Shown: positions 25,291 to 38,362, counted from the stretch's first letter. The stretch is 64,000 nucleotides of DNA from Phellopilus nigrolimitatus (GCA_021029095.1 JAJOHG010000019.1:62001-126000), one strand, 5' to 3'. Notes: generated by a model not told the origin, from the letters alone. Program-made: numbers and translations.

Positions 25291-28200
25291 CCCGCTTCCG
25301 TCCTGGGCGCAAGCCAGACCAGACGTGGAAGCTGTACATGTACAGTCTGCAAACAATGCAAACATCAAGATATGTGGATTGTGACTTGCTGGATTGGTAC
25401 GCACGCTCCCATAAAATGTCTTCACCTGGTTCCGTGTTTAAGGCGATCTCGGGTTCTGAGGCTTCCGTTTCACCACGAGCAACCAAGACTCAGTGTTCAC
25501 TCGAAGTGATGTGATCCTGCAGTCTCTACGTATCGCAAGGCAAGCCCGAACGCACCCGCGCCCCGAAAATGCTTTCGATGACGCAAAGCCGTCCTTATGC
25601 TCGTGCAAAGCAAAGTACCGATTTTGAGTGCTTCTCACAATCAGACATCTTCCTTCGTGTCTTTTGGTATCAGTAAAATATTACGACTTCTCATTGGAAG
25701 AAATGAGCAGGCCTGATACAAAATGGCTGGAGACGGTTTTGCACAGAGGATACGAGTAATTCAGTCCCAGAAAGTCTTAGGAGAGTCTTAGAATGACTTG
25801 CCGTTCAAGGACAGAAACGGCTGCTGAAGACATTTTACAAACTTCTACTCAGTTGACGGTCGAATGGATTAGAGGGCAAGCACACAATTGAGGATTTATC
25901 ATCCGGAACAAGCTGGCGAGAAATCCTGCTTCATTCACTTTATCGACGCGAGGTGATGAAACGCGAATCTTCGTTTTGTTTTTTTGGAACTCTGTGGAAG
26001 TCCGGCAGGCGCGCCGACTTCGCCAGCGAGCTCGAGGACGGGTGCAGCGCTAGATAGCATTTCTCTTGATCCAGTCATCATTAGGAAGAATAAAAGGCAG
26101 AGTTTACATACTCAGAGTTTAGGATGAGCACTAACTTGAACGGAATCAATTCCATGCCAGTGCTGATCACGCCTTTTCAAGCCAGGACAAAGCGCATTTA
26201 GCCCTTTATCTGCTCACTGGAGGATCGTTTTTTCATGCAGAGATAAACGGCGAACCTCGGAAGTCTTGCAGTGTACATGTACATATGCATATTGCTTCCG
26301 TACTCTGCAGAATATGCCAAGCTTCAGGACGTGTCGCCTTAATAGAGACGGCTTAATTAAGGGGCCGTTGGAAGGAATGATGAATGATGTACCTTCCGGC
26401 ATCTGGCGCCTACAATGAAAAACTAACCCACAGATGATGTGGTCCAGAAGACACTGCAGCCTACGCCACACGAAAATCCGCGACAAGAAGCCTAAATTCA
26501 AAGCCAGACATTCGCTCCGCTTAGATCTGTACTTCAAGGATACTCAGGATGCTGCCGTCACTTGCCATCCGCAATGACAACAACTTGTGATCAACTCAAT
26601 TGGCAACCAGGGCGAGGACCGCCGCCGCTCCCCAAGGTCCCTTAGTAATCCAATTCTTGCCTTGAGACTCGCTGCGTGCGACGCTGCACACGCTCGCTGC
26701 CAATCGCGTCCTAAGTTAACCTCCCCAGGCAGGCCACGTCCCCGGTCCTCGTAGATATAGGATGCGGCGGCGAAGCTCGAAGAGAAGGCTGCTCAAATCA
26801 TCTATCGATCTGATCTCAATGGGATGTGCTCCGCAAGCCCGTCGAGAGGCATGCGCGTCGGACTGGGGCGTGCGCCGGATGGCCGTCGTCTAATGCTGCG
26901 ACTTACCGCACACGGAGTCAATGTCCTGTGAGTTTGGCGCATTTCCGGCGAAGATCTTTGAATCTAAAGATATCGCTAGGCAGCGGCGTTTATCGAGGCT
27001 TTTGCTACAGCTCTTCGAAAAAACTGGGTGCAAGATGCCGTGCCAGTACCGTGTGTTTCTCTTTTTCTCACATATTTTCACGTGTCTGCCAATTAGTGCC
27101 TGCTCCTACTGTGTTTACAAGTGTCGAATGCATTGGGACACGTACGTACAATTGTATGCTTGGGTGTCTCGGGCTGACCTTCTGCTTCGTGGTTTTTTTA
27201 GGTGACTCACCCTCTTGAACACCTTTTTCACAAAATGCTCATCCGCTCTTCCCATGTCGTGTTGACGCAAGTATTCCTGGGACAAAGCACAGCTGCAATA
27301 GTGTCTCGGTGTCTTGGTCTTTTAGCCTGCTCCTGGAGAAAGATAGCCAATGGGCTGGGGGGATCTCAAAGCTCTGATTTCATACTTTTACCTCGGCGTT
27401 GTTCGGGCTTCATGAATCGCACGGCGGAGCAAATGGAGTCTCGCAAGACCACCGCCGACGCAGCGCAGTGGTCGCACCTGCTTCTTCGGGAGTGCGTGCA
27501 TCACCCTTCTCAGCCCGTCAGATGCCCAATTTATCAAAAAACGAAGCCGCGCTCCTTATTCCTGCGCTAGGATAGACTGGGCCCAAAGTGCCTGCCATCC
27601 GCGAGCACGCAATCGGGAGGTGCGGCAGTGCGACCCGCACAGTCGTCGTCGTCGTCAAGTCCGAAAATGTGCGTCCCCCGGCGATAATCTTTTCTGCGTC
27701 TCCGCGGGCCGCGGCGGGTCAGGTGTGCGTGTCGCGGCCTTGTTTGACCCATGTAATTGGAAAGCGCATAACCATGCATACGTGTAGAGCCACGTACGTG
27801 CATTGCGTGGTATTCGCGTTCTCGAGGTGGTCACTGGTGCGCCTCCGATGGCACTAAGCAGAGCACGCCAAGTGCACGCCGCTGCCGCGAGTCTGAGCCT
27901 ATCGCCAGATCCAGTTTCTTCGACGGCCTTACGAGTGTGCCGATCGCTCCTGTCGTAACCCCCCGTCCGCATCCACAGGCACCCACTTACCATATGCCGC
28001 CGAGCTTATCTAGGCTCGGTAACCCATCAGCGGCGCTGCGTCCACTCGCACGTCCCAATGCGCATACGCGCCTTCTCGCACTGTGAGTCAGCCGACACCT
28101 CCGGCTTTGTTCTCCTTTTTTTTAAAAAAAATCACTTCCATTTCGTTGCAGGCAGAGAAGCGCGGCCCTTGCAGCGCGCGACCTGAAACCTTCCGTTTGG

Positions 28201-28702
28201 CAGCAGCGCTAGCGCGCCAAAGGAAGGACTGGTGGCGCCGCCCGTTCCGTGGGGACGTTTCAGCCGCCAGGCCGCGAGCCCTGCTTCTGGTATCTGGTAT
28301 CTGGTATCTGGTTCTGATTCTGCAGTCGGGATGGAACCCAGGAACCCCCTCTTGTGTACGGTATTTCCGGACTGCATTCCTAAGGTCCTTACCATTCAAT
28401 GAGGCGCAGAGTGCAGTCTGTCGTGATCCCGACGCGCCGCGGTCGTCTGAGCGCCTCCACTTATCGCGGCAGCGTTGACGCCCGCGCTGCCAGTGCCTTC
28501 CCGCAGGCTAGCCAGAACACCCAAGAATCAAGAGAGAGAGAGAGAGAGAGGCCTTTAGAGTGGCGCTTCGCGCAGATTCGGGTTCGATTCGCAATTCCGC
28601 GTGCGCGCACGCGATCTGAGATGCGGGCGACAGCTGCTGCTCTGCCAGCGTGTCAGCGCCGCCGACGCGGAGCGAGGGCGGAAATGAAGGCCCACACAAC
28701 AC

Positions 28703-28735
28703 ATATATGTATGTATGTATGTATGTACGTACGTA
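28703..28735. repeat. TATG/TACG microsatellite
   Basis: Run of about seven TATG units followed by TACG units near the end of tandem-repeat unit 2. The matching part of unit 1 (about 23470-23520) has only scattered TACATATG motifs, so the expansion is specific to unit 2. Confidence 0.7.
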
Positions 28736-29199
28736 GAAACGTATTCGCATGTACATGTACATATACTATATGTTTTATTCGAAGAGGGGCCTGCCCGCGC
28801 CTTCGAATTCCGGAGCGGCGCGACGCGACGCGGGGTCTGGAGCTCTGCAATTCTGTCTGTCCCCAGCGCGTCGCGTCTTCGTCTTCGGCTCGCGGCGGGA
28901 CGAGGACAGTCGTCCTTCTCCTTCTCCTTCGACGATCGCGGCGCGAAGCACCTAGCTAGCTAGCCAGCTGCAGCGCTTCTTCGACGGGGTAAAATCCGGA
29001 GTGCATATATTTACATCGTGTGTGCTTACACGGATAACAAGCTAAGCTCTGGCGTCGAAGAAGGCCGGTGAAATGGGGAGGAGGGCCCGGGAATCGGGCG
29101 GGGGGTGAGTGGCGATGGTGGCGGCGGCGGGATGATGACAGCGAATGACATGTCTACGTACGTGTCTACATGTCCATGTACAGCATGATCGACGCTGAC

Positions 29200-30749
29200 C
29201 GCGGGGCCGGCGCGCGGCGCCCCCCGCCTCTCGAGAGATCGACACGCACGCACGCCGCGCGGGGCCGGCGACCGAGATCCCGCGCCGACGATCGACAACT
29301 CAGCCTCGGCTTCGGGCGGGCAGCCACGCGCGAAAAAAATAAACCCCCCAGCGGTTCCGAACAGACACACGCAGAGCGGAAAAGGGGAGAACAAGTCCGA
29401 GCGAGTTCAGTTCGCGCAAAGCTGTATGTATGTAACGTACGTAGCTACAAAATAGACACCGGGCGTATATACACATGTATGAACATACTCAAGAAAGGCA
29501 GAAAGGCAGAAATACGAGGCGAACCCGGGCTACTAAGTACTGTATGGCGCTTCTGGCTGCTACATGTGCACCGACGGAGCCGCTGGCAGGCAGCAGCAGC
29601 GGCGCGTCGGGAAGGCAAGGCAGGAGCAGCGACGAAGGCAAGAAAAAGAAAAAAGAAAGAAAAAGAAACAGCTACACGTCTATCGTACAGTCCAGACGGA
29701 AAAACGGCAGACCAAGGCAGGCAGGCAGGCAGACGGACAGACGGACGGACGGACGGACAGACAGACAGACAAAGCAGCACAGCAAGAAAAGCAGGATCGA
29801 AAGCGAGAGCGACAAGAAAGAGAAAGGGAGAAAGAAAAAGAAAAAGAAGAAAAGATTAAAGAGGGCGCGCACATCTCGCGGCGCGCAAGATAAGAGTCGG
29901 TCGTGTAGATGAATATGCGAAAAGGCGTGGGGCGGGGCGGAGCGGGGGAGGGTGTCTCAGCGGCGCGCCTCGAGCGCCAGGTCCACAGCAGCGAAGGGGA
30001 AAAAATGGGGTAGGGAAGGGGGGGGGTAGTAAAAATTAAATAGCGTAGAAAACATTCATATCAGTGACATCGTGTCCGCATCCCGCGCCCGCACCCGCAC
30101 CCGCCGCCACCGCCTCCGCCTCCGCCTCCGCCTCCAGCCCCGGCCTCAGACAGCGCGCAGACCAATCGATCAAGACGAAACACAGCACACCCGCTCCCGA
30201 CCGCATAGCGTTCTCCTCTCCTCTTTCCGTGTGTGTGCGTGTGTTCTCTAACATGGGAGTGGACGAAAAATTCTCGGGCAGCGCCTGCGCGCGCGCGTAG
30301 CGTGTGCGTAGCATTGTAGCTGTAACTGTAACTGTAACATGGGAGTGGACGAAGTTCGAGCAGCGCCGGCGTGTGTAAGCGACAGTGTGTGTGTGTGTGT
30401 GTGGGCGACAGTGTGCGTGTGTGCGGTGTCTTGAGTCTTTGTGTTTTTTTTTTGTGGGTTTTTTGTTCTTTTTGTTTCGCGGTGTTGCGAGCGAGCGAGC
30501 GAGCGAACGTGCGCACGCGCACGCGCGCGTCGCCAGGTATTCCATTCCGTTGGTCCTTTCCCTTCCTTCCTTCCTTCCTTCCTCCTTCTTCCTTCCTTCC
30601 TTCCTTCCTTCCTTCTTCCCCTCCTCCTTCCTTCCCTCCTCATCCCCGCCTCCAGCTCCAACGCAAACGGAAGACCGCTCACCTCATCCCACCAGACACC
30701 CAGCACAGACTCCGAGCACACCACCCCGCCGCGCGCCGGCACGCGCCGG
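29200..30749. repeat. Microsatellite-rich, gene-free stretch downstream of the bZIP gene
   Basis: Holds a GGAC/AGAC run (about 29735-29775), A/G-rich tracts (29640-29850), a GT run (30386-30402), GCGA repeats (30486-30505) and a long CCTT run (about 30560-30640). Long open frames here encode only Arg/Lys- or Pro-rich low-complexity peptides produced by the repeats, so no gene is called. The 3' UTR of the bZIP gene must lie at the right edge. Confidence 0.6.
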
Positions 30750-33693
30750 CTAGCGGTGGTACCCCTGCACGGGCGGGACGGACGTCCAGGGCGCGCCGCC
30801 CTGGTACGGCGCGTGCGCCTCGCGGGCGTCCGCATACCCACTCGCTGTCGGCGGCGCGGGCGCGGGCGGCGCGCGCCCGAAGAGCGGGGCGCCCGCGCCC
30901 ACGGGCGAGTATGGCGAGTGCGGCGACGGCTGCTGCTGCTGCTGCTGGTGTTGTTGGTGTTGTTGCTGGTGCTGTTGTTGGTGCTGCTGGTGCTGTTGTT
31001 GGTGCTGCTGGTGTTGTTGCTGGTGGTGGTGTTGTTGCTGCGCGTGGTGGTACTGCTGCTGCTGCGGCACGTGCAGCGGCGGGTGCAGCGGCGCGGGCCG
31101 CTGGTGCTGCTGCGCGTGGGGGTTCGCGTTTTGGTGCTGCTGGTGCTGCGCGGGGTGCGCCGGCGCCTGGTAGGGCAGCGTGGGGAAGCCCATGATGGGG
31201 CTCGGGCCCGGGCCCGTCGTGCTCGTCGGCGAGATCGAGTTCTGTGAGTCGGAAACAAAGGTGCGTGAGTAGAGCGATCGCTAGAGCAGGCGGGGTGGCG
31301 GGGTGGCGTAGGGAAGGAAGGAAGGAAAGAGAGATTGGCGCCCTTCAGCACGCATATATGCGCCCCTCTCTCTAAAAACAGAGCGGGGAAGAAAGGAGGG
31401 AAGAAAGGGGGAGAAAAACAAAATTAAAGAACGCTCGCCGCCCTCCAACGCGCACACACACGCACTCTCCCAAGGAAACGAAAAAACCGTATCGGGAGGA
31501 AGTAAACCGAGAAAGCAAAAAAAAAGAAGAAGAAGGAAAAAAAAAAAAACGCACCATCGACCCGCCCCCACTTCCACTCCCACTCCCACTCCCATTCCCA
31601 TTCCTACCACCGCCCCCATTCCCATTCTGCTGCTGCTGCTGCTGCTGCTGGTGATGGTGCCCATGCCCATGGTGCCCCCGCGCGCGCCCAAAGTCCTCGC
31701 CGCCCTCCTCCTCCGTCTTCACGAGCTCCATCTCAAAGCCCGCGCGCGCCCGCGCCTGCCCCTGGCCGCTCCCATGCGCGCCATACGCGGACCCGAGGTG
31801 CGGGCTCGGGCTCGCGAGCTGCTGCGGCGGCTGCAAGGGTGGGGGTAGGGACACAGGGGGCGCAGGGGGCGCGCCGTACCCCGCATACGCGCCGCGCTCG
31901 CGCTCGCGGAACGGGGGCGGGAGCGCGAGCGGGTGCTGCGGGTGCGTGGGCACGGGCGGCGGGAGCTGCAGCCCCGCGCCGCCCGCGTGCCGCAGCGGGA
32001 TCGGCAGGGGCATGGTCGACATCGCCGCGCCGCCGCCGCCGCCGCCCGCTGGCTCCTGCTGCTGCTGCTGTTGTTGTTGCTGGGGCGGCGCGGGCGCGCC
32101 GTACATGTATCCCGGCGGGGCGTACGCCGCCTGCGCGAGCGGCTGCTGCTGCTGCTGCTGCTGCTCGTCCGCCCCGCGGGCGTGCTGCTGCTCCCACTTC
32201 GCGTGCTGCTGCTGCTGCGCGGCGCCCTGGCCCTGCATGTCCCACTTTGCGCCGAGTGCGTGCAGCGGGAGGGGCGGCGTCGGGTGGCCCGGGTGCGCGC
32301 TCTGCGGCTGCGAGCCGGGGTGCATGGTGGACACGGCCGAGGGCGGCGCGGGCGAGTGCGTGGCGAGCTGCCCCGGGAGCGTGAGCGGCGGCGGCGGCGC
32401 GGCGCGCGCGAGGGGCGGGGTGCCGCCCGGCGGTGTCTGCTGGGGGGCGCGCGCGCGTCCGATCAGCATTGCATTCTCAGCAGAACGTAAAGACGTAAAA
32501 TAAATAAAATAAAATAAAATAAAGACGTGAAAAATGAACAACCGAAAGAAAAGCCCTTGCTTCTGCAACGACATCTCGGCAGCTTTCGAAGAAGGAAGAA
32601 GCCAGGCAAAGGGAGACAGAAGAAGAGGCCAGAGAGAAGAAAGGAGATAACGATAGAAAGAGAAAAAGAAAAGAAAATCAACACGCACGCTCACTAAATA
32701 TACCCCGTTCTCGTTGTCGCCGGGGCCGACGGACTGCGCGCCGGAGTGGCGGCGCCGCTTCACGCCGCCCGTGCCCGAGGAGCCGCCGTTCATGGCGTGC
32801 GCGTGCGCGTGCTCGCGGTAGGGGTGCGCAGGGGTGCGCGGGGTGCGAGGGGTGGTACGGCACGGGCGCGGCGGCGTACGCGGCGCGCGCGCCGTTCATC
32901 TGCGGGGCGCCACCGCCGCCGCCGCCGAGCGGCGGGGGCGGCATGAGCGGCGCGGGGGGCTGCTGCTGCTGCTGCTGCTGCTGCATGCCGAGGGGGCTCA
33001 TCGGGGGGCCGAGCGCCGGCGAGGCGAGCGCGCCGCCCGCGGCGGCACCGGGCGGTGGGAGCGCGGCGGGGGCGGGGAGCGGCGGTGCGGAGGGCCGGAC
33101 GCCCATGCCCTCGAGCGTCGCGCGGAGGCTCTCTGCGTACGCGCGGAGCGCGGCGTAGTCGGCCTCGAGCGCGCGGAGGCGGGCGGCGGCGGAGGCGAGG
33201 CGCGGGCGGGAGGACGAGGGCTTCTTCGGGGGAGAGGCAGAGGGCGCCGCGAGGCGCTGGACGGTGTCTTCGAGCTGTGGAGGAGGGGCGGGGGGCGTGA
33301 GTGAGTGAGTGAGTGGACGGGACGGGACGGAGGAGGGTGCGGCGCGGGAAGGGTGAGAAGCGCGGGACCGGGTGCGCGCGCGCGCGCGGGCGGGCAACTG
33401 TAACGCGACGGAGGGCGTTACGAGAGGGGAGAAGGGAGAAGGGAGAAGGAGGGGGGCGATGATGGAGACGGGGCGGGCGTGCTGCGCACCTGCTCGATAT
33501 ATGCCTTGCGCTTCGCGCGGTGGCGGGCCTGGGCGCGGGCGTTCCTGCTGCGCTGGGGCGGCTCGGGCGGGAGGGGCTGGTGGAGGTGGTGGTGGAGGTG
33601 GGCGGCGGGGGCGGGGGTGTCGTCGTCCTGGGCGTCCTGGTCATCGGTGGGGGAAGAGAGGGAGTTGCTGGTGTTCCGGTGGTGGGGGGACAT
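30750..33693 (-). CDS. bZIP transcription factor with polyglutamine and Pro/Gly-rich activation region
   Basis: Exon 1 (33693 to about 33490) ends with the basic region RSRNARAQARHRAKRKAYIE, which fits the bZIP signature (N-x2-A-Q-x-R-x-R). Exon 2 (from 33274) continues LEDTVQRL and, after a linker, a leucine-rich stretch (ARLRALEADYAALRAYAESL). The rest (about 32695 back to 32470, then about 31557, then 31241-30750) is low complexity. It has glutamine runs, (HQ)n repeats encoded near 30940-31070, and Gly, Pro and Ser runs. A small acidic patch reads ELVKTEEEGGEDFG. The stop is TAG 30750-30752. The frame is broken at 32820-32839 by a 10-base tandem duplication (AGGGGTGCGC twice). Taking out one copy joins YHPSHPAHP to YREHAHAHAMNGG. 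Likely nuclear; target genes unknown. Confidence 0.82.
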
Positions 33694-36600
33694 TCGTACT
33701 TCGTACTTGGGAGCGTGATGATGATGCAGATGGGCTGTGGAAGACGCGAAGGGACGGTGGAGTGTGTGGGTGGGAGAGCAGAAACTGTTGCTGGAGAGGG
33801 AGGGGGCGCGCGGGTGGGTAACGTAACGAACGTAACCCGCGATTCAGATCATTTTAAAACTCAACAAAAGGCCCCCCCCCCCACCTCGCCCATCGCCCAT
33901 CGCCTCCGCCCGTCCCGATCCGGCCTAGCTCCGTTCCCCCCGTCCCTGAGCCAGCCTCGATTTTTGCACCCGTTTCTGCCAATTTGCTTCCGTCACGAAA
34001 CCCAAGCGTCTCTTGCGCTCCTCTCCCCGCCGGCTCGGCTCGCGGCTCGGCACCGTCGGCCGTCTGCCCCGCCGCCCAGCCCAGACCCACCCATCTGCAG
34101 CTAGAAGCAGGGGCGGGAACAAAGGGACGAGACGATACGCGGCGAACGGGGGGCCCAGGAGGCGCGCGCGGCGACCTGAGAAGCGGCGTGGGGGGGGGCG
34201 AAGCGCAGCCTGTGCGATCTTGCATTTTGATCGGGGATCACCCACCCAGCCAGCCAGCCAGATTTACAGTTCACGCCCCCCTTCCCTTTCTTTCCCACAG
34301 TACGTAAAGACTGCAGAATCAGCCGCGCGCCCCTGACGACCCACCTTGGCCCAGCCGCTATTGCTTCCGCTGCCAGCCAGCCACAGATCGCTCCCTCTCA
34401 TAAGCCAATCAAATCAAACAAACGCACCCTGCGCTTGCCCCCATCCGGCCGCCACCTCCGGCCCCTTCTCTCGTTCCCTTTCATGCCCGCCGGAGCAAAA
34501 AATCAACAAGGCGACATAGCAATCGCCTCCGCCCGCCGCGCAGCACAGAGCAGCACACGCCCGGCCGGCCGGCCGACCGGCCGACCCAATTCCAAATTCG
34601 CGTAGAGTAGACGCCACACGCCGTCTCGGCCCCCGGGGCCCCCCTCTCTCTCTCCTTTCTTTCAGTGCCTCTCCGTTTCTCCTTTCTTTTCTTTTCTTTT
34701 CATTTATTTATTTATTTGCCCTGCCCAAGCCGCTCTCCTCCCCTGACGTCCCCCTTCCTCTTCTAGCCCCTCCCGCTTGACACGATGGCGATGGCGATGG
34801 CGATGGGCGATGGGGCGATGGGCGATGGCGATCCATGCTAGATGGTCTGCAGATCCAGCATACGAAATAAAGAAGAAAAAAGAAACAAGGAACCATCCTC
34901 AATTGCAATAACGCGATCGCCGGCCTTCCAGCTTCCTCGGTCGCGGCTGCGCCCTCTCGTCACCCGCCACCCGTCACCCGTCATCCGCTCCCCTCTCGTC
35001 ATCCCGCCGCAGAAGAAGCCCCTGCCCCTACCCCCTTGCCGTCAGACTCAGAGCCGCCGCGACAGAAACAAGGCAACAGGCGCGCGATCACGGCGACACA
35101 AGGCCATCGAGCCGTACGTACGTACGTATCGTCTCCTACTCCGCCCGCCCGCCCTGATCGCCCCTCCCCCTCCCAGATCCCCCGCTTCGCGCGCCGCGCT
35201 GATGCCACCTCCAGCCACATACACGCTGCCGTTCTTATAAACTAACATCACACCCGCCCCCGCTCCTCTCCTCTCCGCGCCAATCTCCCAAGTCACCCCC
35301 GCCCAGCTGACCCTCTCGCACACATGTGACCCGGCGGGGGTCCACACACACGCACGCACGTACGTACGTATGCACGCGTCTCAGCAGATCCACCATCTCA
35401 ACCTCAATCTGAGACTCACATCGAGTCGCATCGAGTCGCATCGAGTCAGCCCGCCTCCCTGAATCTATAGTACGCCCCCTATCGCCTCCTCCCGCTTTCT
35501 TTCCTTGCCTTGTCTTTCCCGCCTCCTATCAGTGTCAGTCAGCCGCTGCTCAGCGCGTCCAGCTGACCCGCTCGCGCGGTTTTCGCGACAGCACCGAATA
35601 TCTCCGCCCATACAAAATGCACAACGCAAGACGCGAGACACAGAACGCAAGACGCAAAACGCAAGACGCAAGACGCCTGAAACCGTACGCGCCCCGCCCG
35701 CCGGGCCAATCTCCAGGATCCTTCACATACCTTATCTGCCTTCGGGGCGCACGCTATCAAAGCACAAACGCCACGACGCGCGGCGGCGTGTATCATTATG
35801 TTATGTATGTATCTATTGTATGGCAGTATCTATGTATGGCAGTATGTATGGCAGTATGCATGTATGGGTAGTATGTGCGTGTGCGTGTGCATGTGCATCT
35901 AGAGCAGCGAGGCCGCGGCCGCGACCTCCGCTGTACGCCGCCCGGGCGACGCTTCTCGTACGTAGACACGGACAACGGACAACGGACTCGGACACAGACA
36001 CAGAAGCAGAAGCGCAGAGAAGAAGCCCCCCGGGGGCCCCGAGCGCGCAGGCGATCTGGTTCTGAGATGTGTTGCAAAAGCCCGTGGGGCGTGGTGGCAT
36101 AATGCAGATCACGCCCCGCCCCCGCCCCCACATGCACATGCGCTGCATCTACGCAGGCACGACACGATTCGTTTATTTTTTCTCTTCAGTTTAAACATAC
36201 ATATGTTGTATGTACATCTACGTTTGTACGGACGGGTCGTCTTCTGTGCACTCCGCCGCGTCGCACCCGTCGCATCCGAGCGGGACGCCCCGCCGGCGGG
36301 CGTCCTCGGGCGTCACGATGGCTAGAACAAGAACAGCGTGTGGCAGCGACGGCAGCAGCAGCAGCGTTTTGCACCTCGCGGATCGCGACCCGGCGCCAGA
36401 AGGGCCGCGCCATATAAAATAATATATAACATGTATGCACGCGCCGCACGCCGAGAAATTTCCAATCCCTTTCGAGGCCGCCGGCGCCGCGCGCCGCGGC
36501 GTCCACCGCCACTCCAGAAACACGTGCGAGCGAGCCGCATCCGACCCTGCGCAGTCCGTGCGCAGCAGCAGCACGGGGACGGGGAGGCACGCCTGATTGG

Positions 36601-37906
36601 CGCAGCGCGCTGCACGGGCGCGCGCGCGTATTCGGTGTTTGGTGCGTTTGCTGCTGCGCCGCCGCCCTAAGTCCTGGCGGGAGAAGCGCGACACTGAGCG
36701 GCCGTCTGTCTGGCTTGCGTGTGCGTGTCTCGGGAGAAGCGTGGGCACGCGCGCGCCCCTCGAGATTGCAGTAGTGATTGCGCGCCACCCCCTGGACCCC
36801 CCTTGCGTCACGCGGGGGTGCTGCGTTCCCGAGCAGCGGGCGGGGGCGCGTTTATATAGCTCCGCGCGCGCAAGCAAGGATCAAGGACGAGGAAAGGATG
36901 AGTTCCGATAAGGCTGGACGGGGGCGCGCGGCACGAGCACGAAGCCTCGACCCTGCCTCCGGGTTTCTTGTCCGACTTCAGACGCCGGGTGTGCGCGAAA
37001 GCGAGAAAGCGAGCCGTGCGCGGCGCCGGCACCGGCACCGGCACCGGCACCGGCAGGGCCCGGCCTCCACAAACAGCCCAGCCCAGCCCACGCATGCATG
37101 TACATGTACGTGTACGTGTACATGTGTTGCTTAATTGCTTACTTACATAACCCGCTCGAGCGCGGTTGGGTTCCCAGCGAGCTGCCGGCCCTTTTTGCGT
37201 TTTGCGTTTTTGCCGTGTCTGCCTCCGGGGAGCCCGCGCGCTGGCCGCGGCGGGCGGGCGCCGGGGGGCCGTAGATGCTTGTGTGTGTGTGAGTTGCCGG
37301 AGCCCGCGTGCCTTGCAGGGACGAACGGCCGCCCGGAAGCTGCTGCTGCAGGAGGCGTGTATGGCTCTGAGGGCCCCTCTGGAGGCGCAGGAGACGCCGG
37401 GGGGCGGCCTAACGGGGAGAGGCTAAAGAGGAACGGACGGATGAGCGAGGCCCGCGAAAGGGACGCGCGGGAAGAGAGATGTGTGGCGCGTTCTCAGCGT
37501 CAGCGTTCTGGACCAACGCAGATCAGCCGGCAGCAATCTGGCCGAGCATTATTAGGACCAGGTCGGAAGTGTTTTCGCGGCCAGCGGCGCGGCACGTTTC
37601 GTTTCGTTTCGTAGTCAGAAGCGCGGACTGTTGGGCCGAAGCCGGCTCGGGGAGGCCCCTCGAGCTTCGAGGGGAAGAAAGGAAGCGGGGCACCTGGATA
37701 GAGGTCGCTTCGACGGACGAGAGGGGCTTTTTTCGAGTAAGGGCGGGGTTATTTACCACCGAACCCGGGCTGACTACGAGGCGAGAGAAGCGGAGAAGGG
37801 AAGAAAGGGGAGGGGAAGGAAGGACGGGAGGGAAGGAAGGCGACACACACTTACTTCGCTCGGAGTTTTGAAGCATCGCCTTGGGTCCTTCTGCCTACAT
37901 CCATTA
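33694..37906. other. GC-rich, repeat-rich region with no supported gene
   Basis: 4.2 kb upstream of the bZIP gene. It contains pyrimidine-rich tracts, GATGGC repeats (about 34785-34830), ACGT/TACG runs (35116, 35360), a CATCGAGTCG triplication (about 35420), AACGCAAGACGC repeats (35625-35680), GGCACC repeats (37025-37055) and TTTCG repeats (37604). Open frames up to about 220 codons on both strands are Arg/Pro/Ala-rich and look like products of GC bias. A TATA-like motif at 36852 is followed by an ATG at 36898, but the 78-codon ORF is low complexity. The bZIP 5' UTR lies at the left edge. Confidence 0.5.
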
Positions 37907-38362
37907 CAGCATATCCGGAAAACCTTGTCAGTGTGTGTTTTCGTTTTCGTTTTTTGTACGGTTTTCCCAAAGAGGAAATCCTTACCCAAAGTAGCAATCC
38001 TTACTCAAAATGGAACTCCTTACTGAATGCGGCCACCTACGTGTTGTCGACACTGTGCGTACTCGTCGTGTCGTGTCATCTTACTTGCTAGCTCAAGAAT
38101 TGTATAGATATCATTAGAGACATAACCATTATTATAAAGCCAGATTCCGTGTTGCTTGATGTTCTCCTTGAGTACTTTGCCCTCCTCACGACACAGCTTA
38201 CAATGCATGCGTCGATCATCCCCGGATATGGCAGTGGCCGCATTCAGTAAGGAATTCCATTTTGGGTAAGGATTGCTACTTTGGGTAAGGAATTCCTCTT
38301 TGGGAAAACCGTACAAAAAACGAAACGAAAACACACACTGACAAGGTTTTCCGGATATGCTG
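37907..38362. mobile_element. MITE-like element M1 with 125-bp terminal inverted repeats, TA-flanked
   Basis: The left end CAGCATATCCGGAAAACC and the right end, its reverse complement, are flanked by TA on both sides (37905-37906 and 38363-38364). Near-perfect inversion extends about 125 bases inward and includes short sub-repeats (TTACCCAAAGTAGCAATCC). The interior encodes on the minus strand (about 38080-38190) the segment LKENIKQHGIWLYNNGYVSN then DIYTILELAS, resembling the N-terminal helix-turn-helix of Tc1/mariner-like transposases. Too short (456 bp) to be autonomous. Confidence 0.82.

Larger units (their letters stand above)
23881..29200 (+). repeat. Large tandem repeat, unit 2
   Basis: Second head-to-tail copy. 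It lacks the 650-base insertion of unit 1 and has many small indels. It includes module R2 (24380-25290). The region 26590-26770 matches 21240-21400, 26900-27080 matches 21580-21760, and 28100-28980 matches 22850-23700. Similarity fades out near 29200 after the ATGATCGACGCTGACCGCGG segment. No recognisable transposase, gag, pol or other enzyme domain was found in any frame. Confidence 0.82.

Noticed and set aside
29170..29912. Long Arg/Lys-rich ORFs (up to 229 codons)
   Set aside because: Composition is dictated by A/G-rich and GGAC/AGAC microsatellites; three frames are open at once.
30248..31351. ORFs of 270-370 codons around and opposite the bZIP C-terminus
   Set aside because: Frame shadows of the GC-rich CAG-repeat exon; the bZIP frame explains the conserved content.
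36186..37134. ORFs of 118-219 codons and a TATA-like box at 36852
   Set aside because: Ala/Arg/Pro-rich with no similarity, both strands open together; GC bias is enough to explain them.
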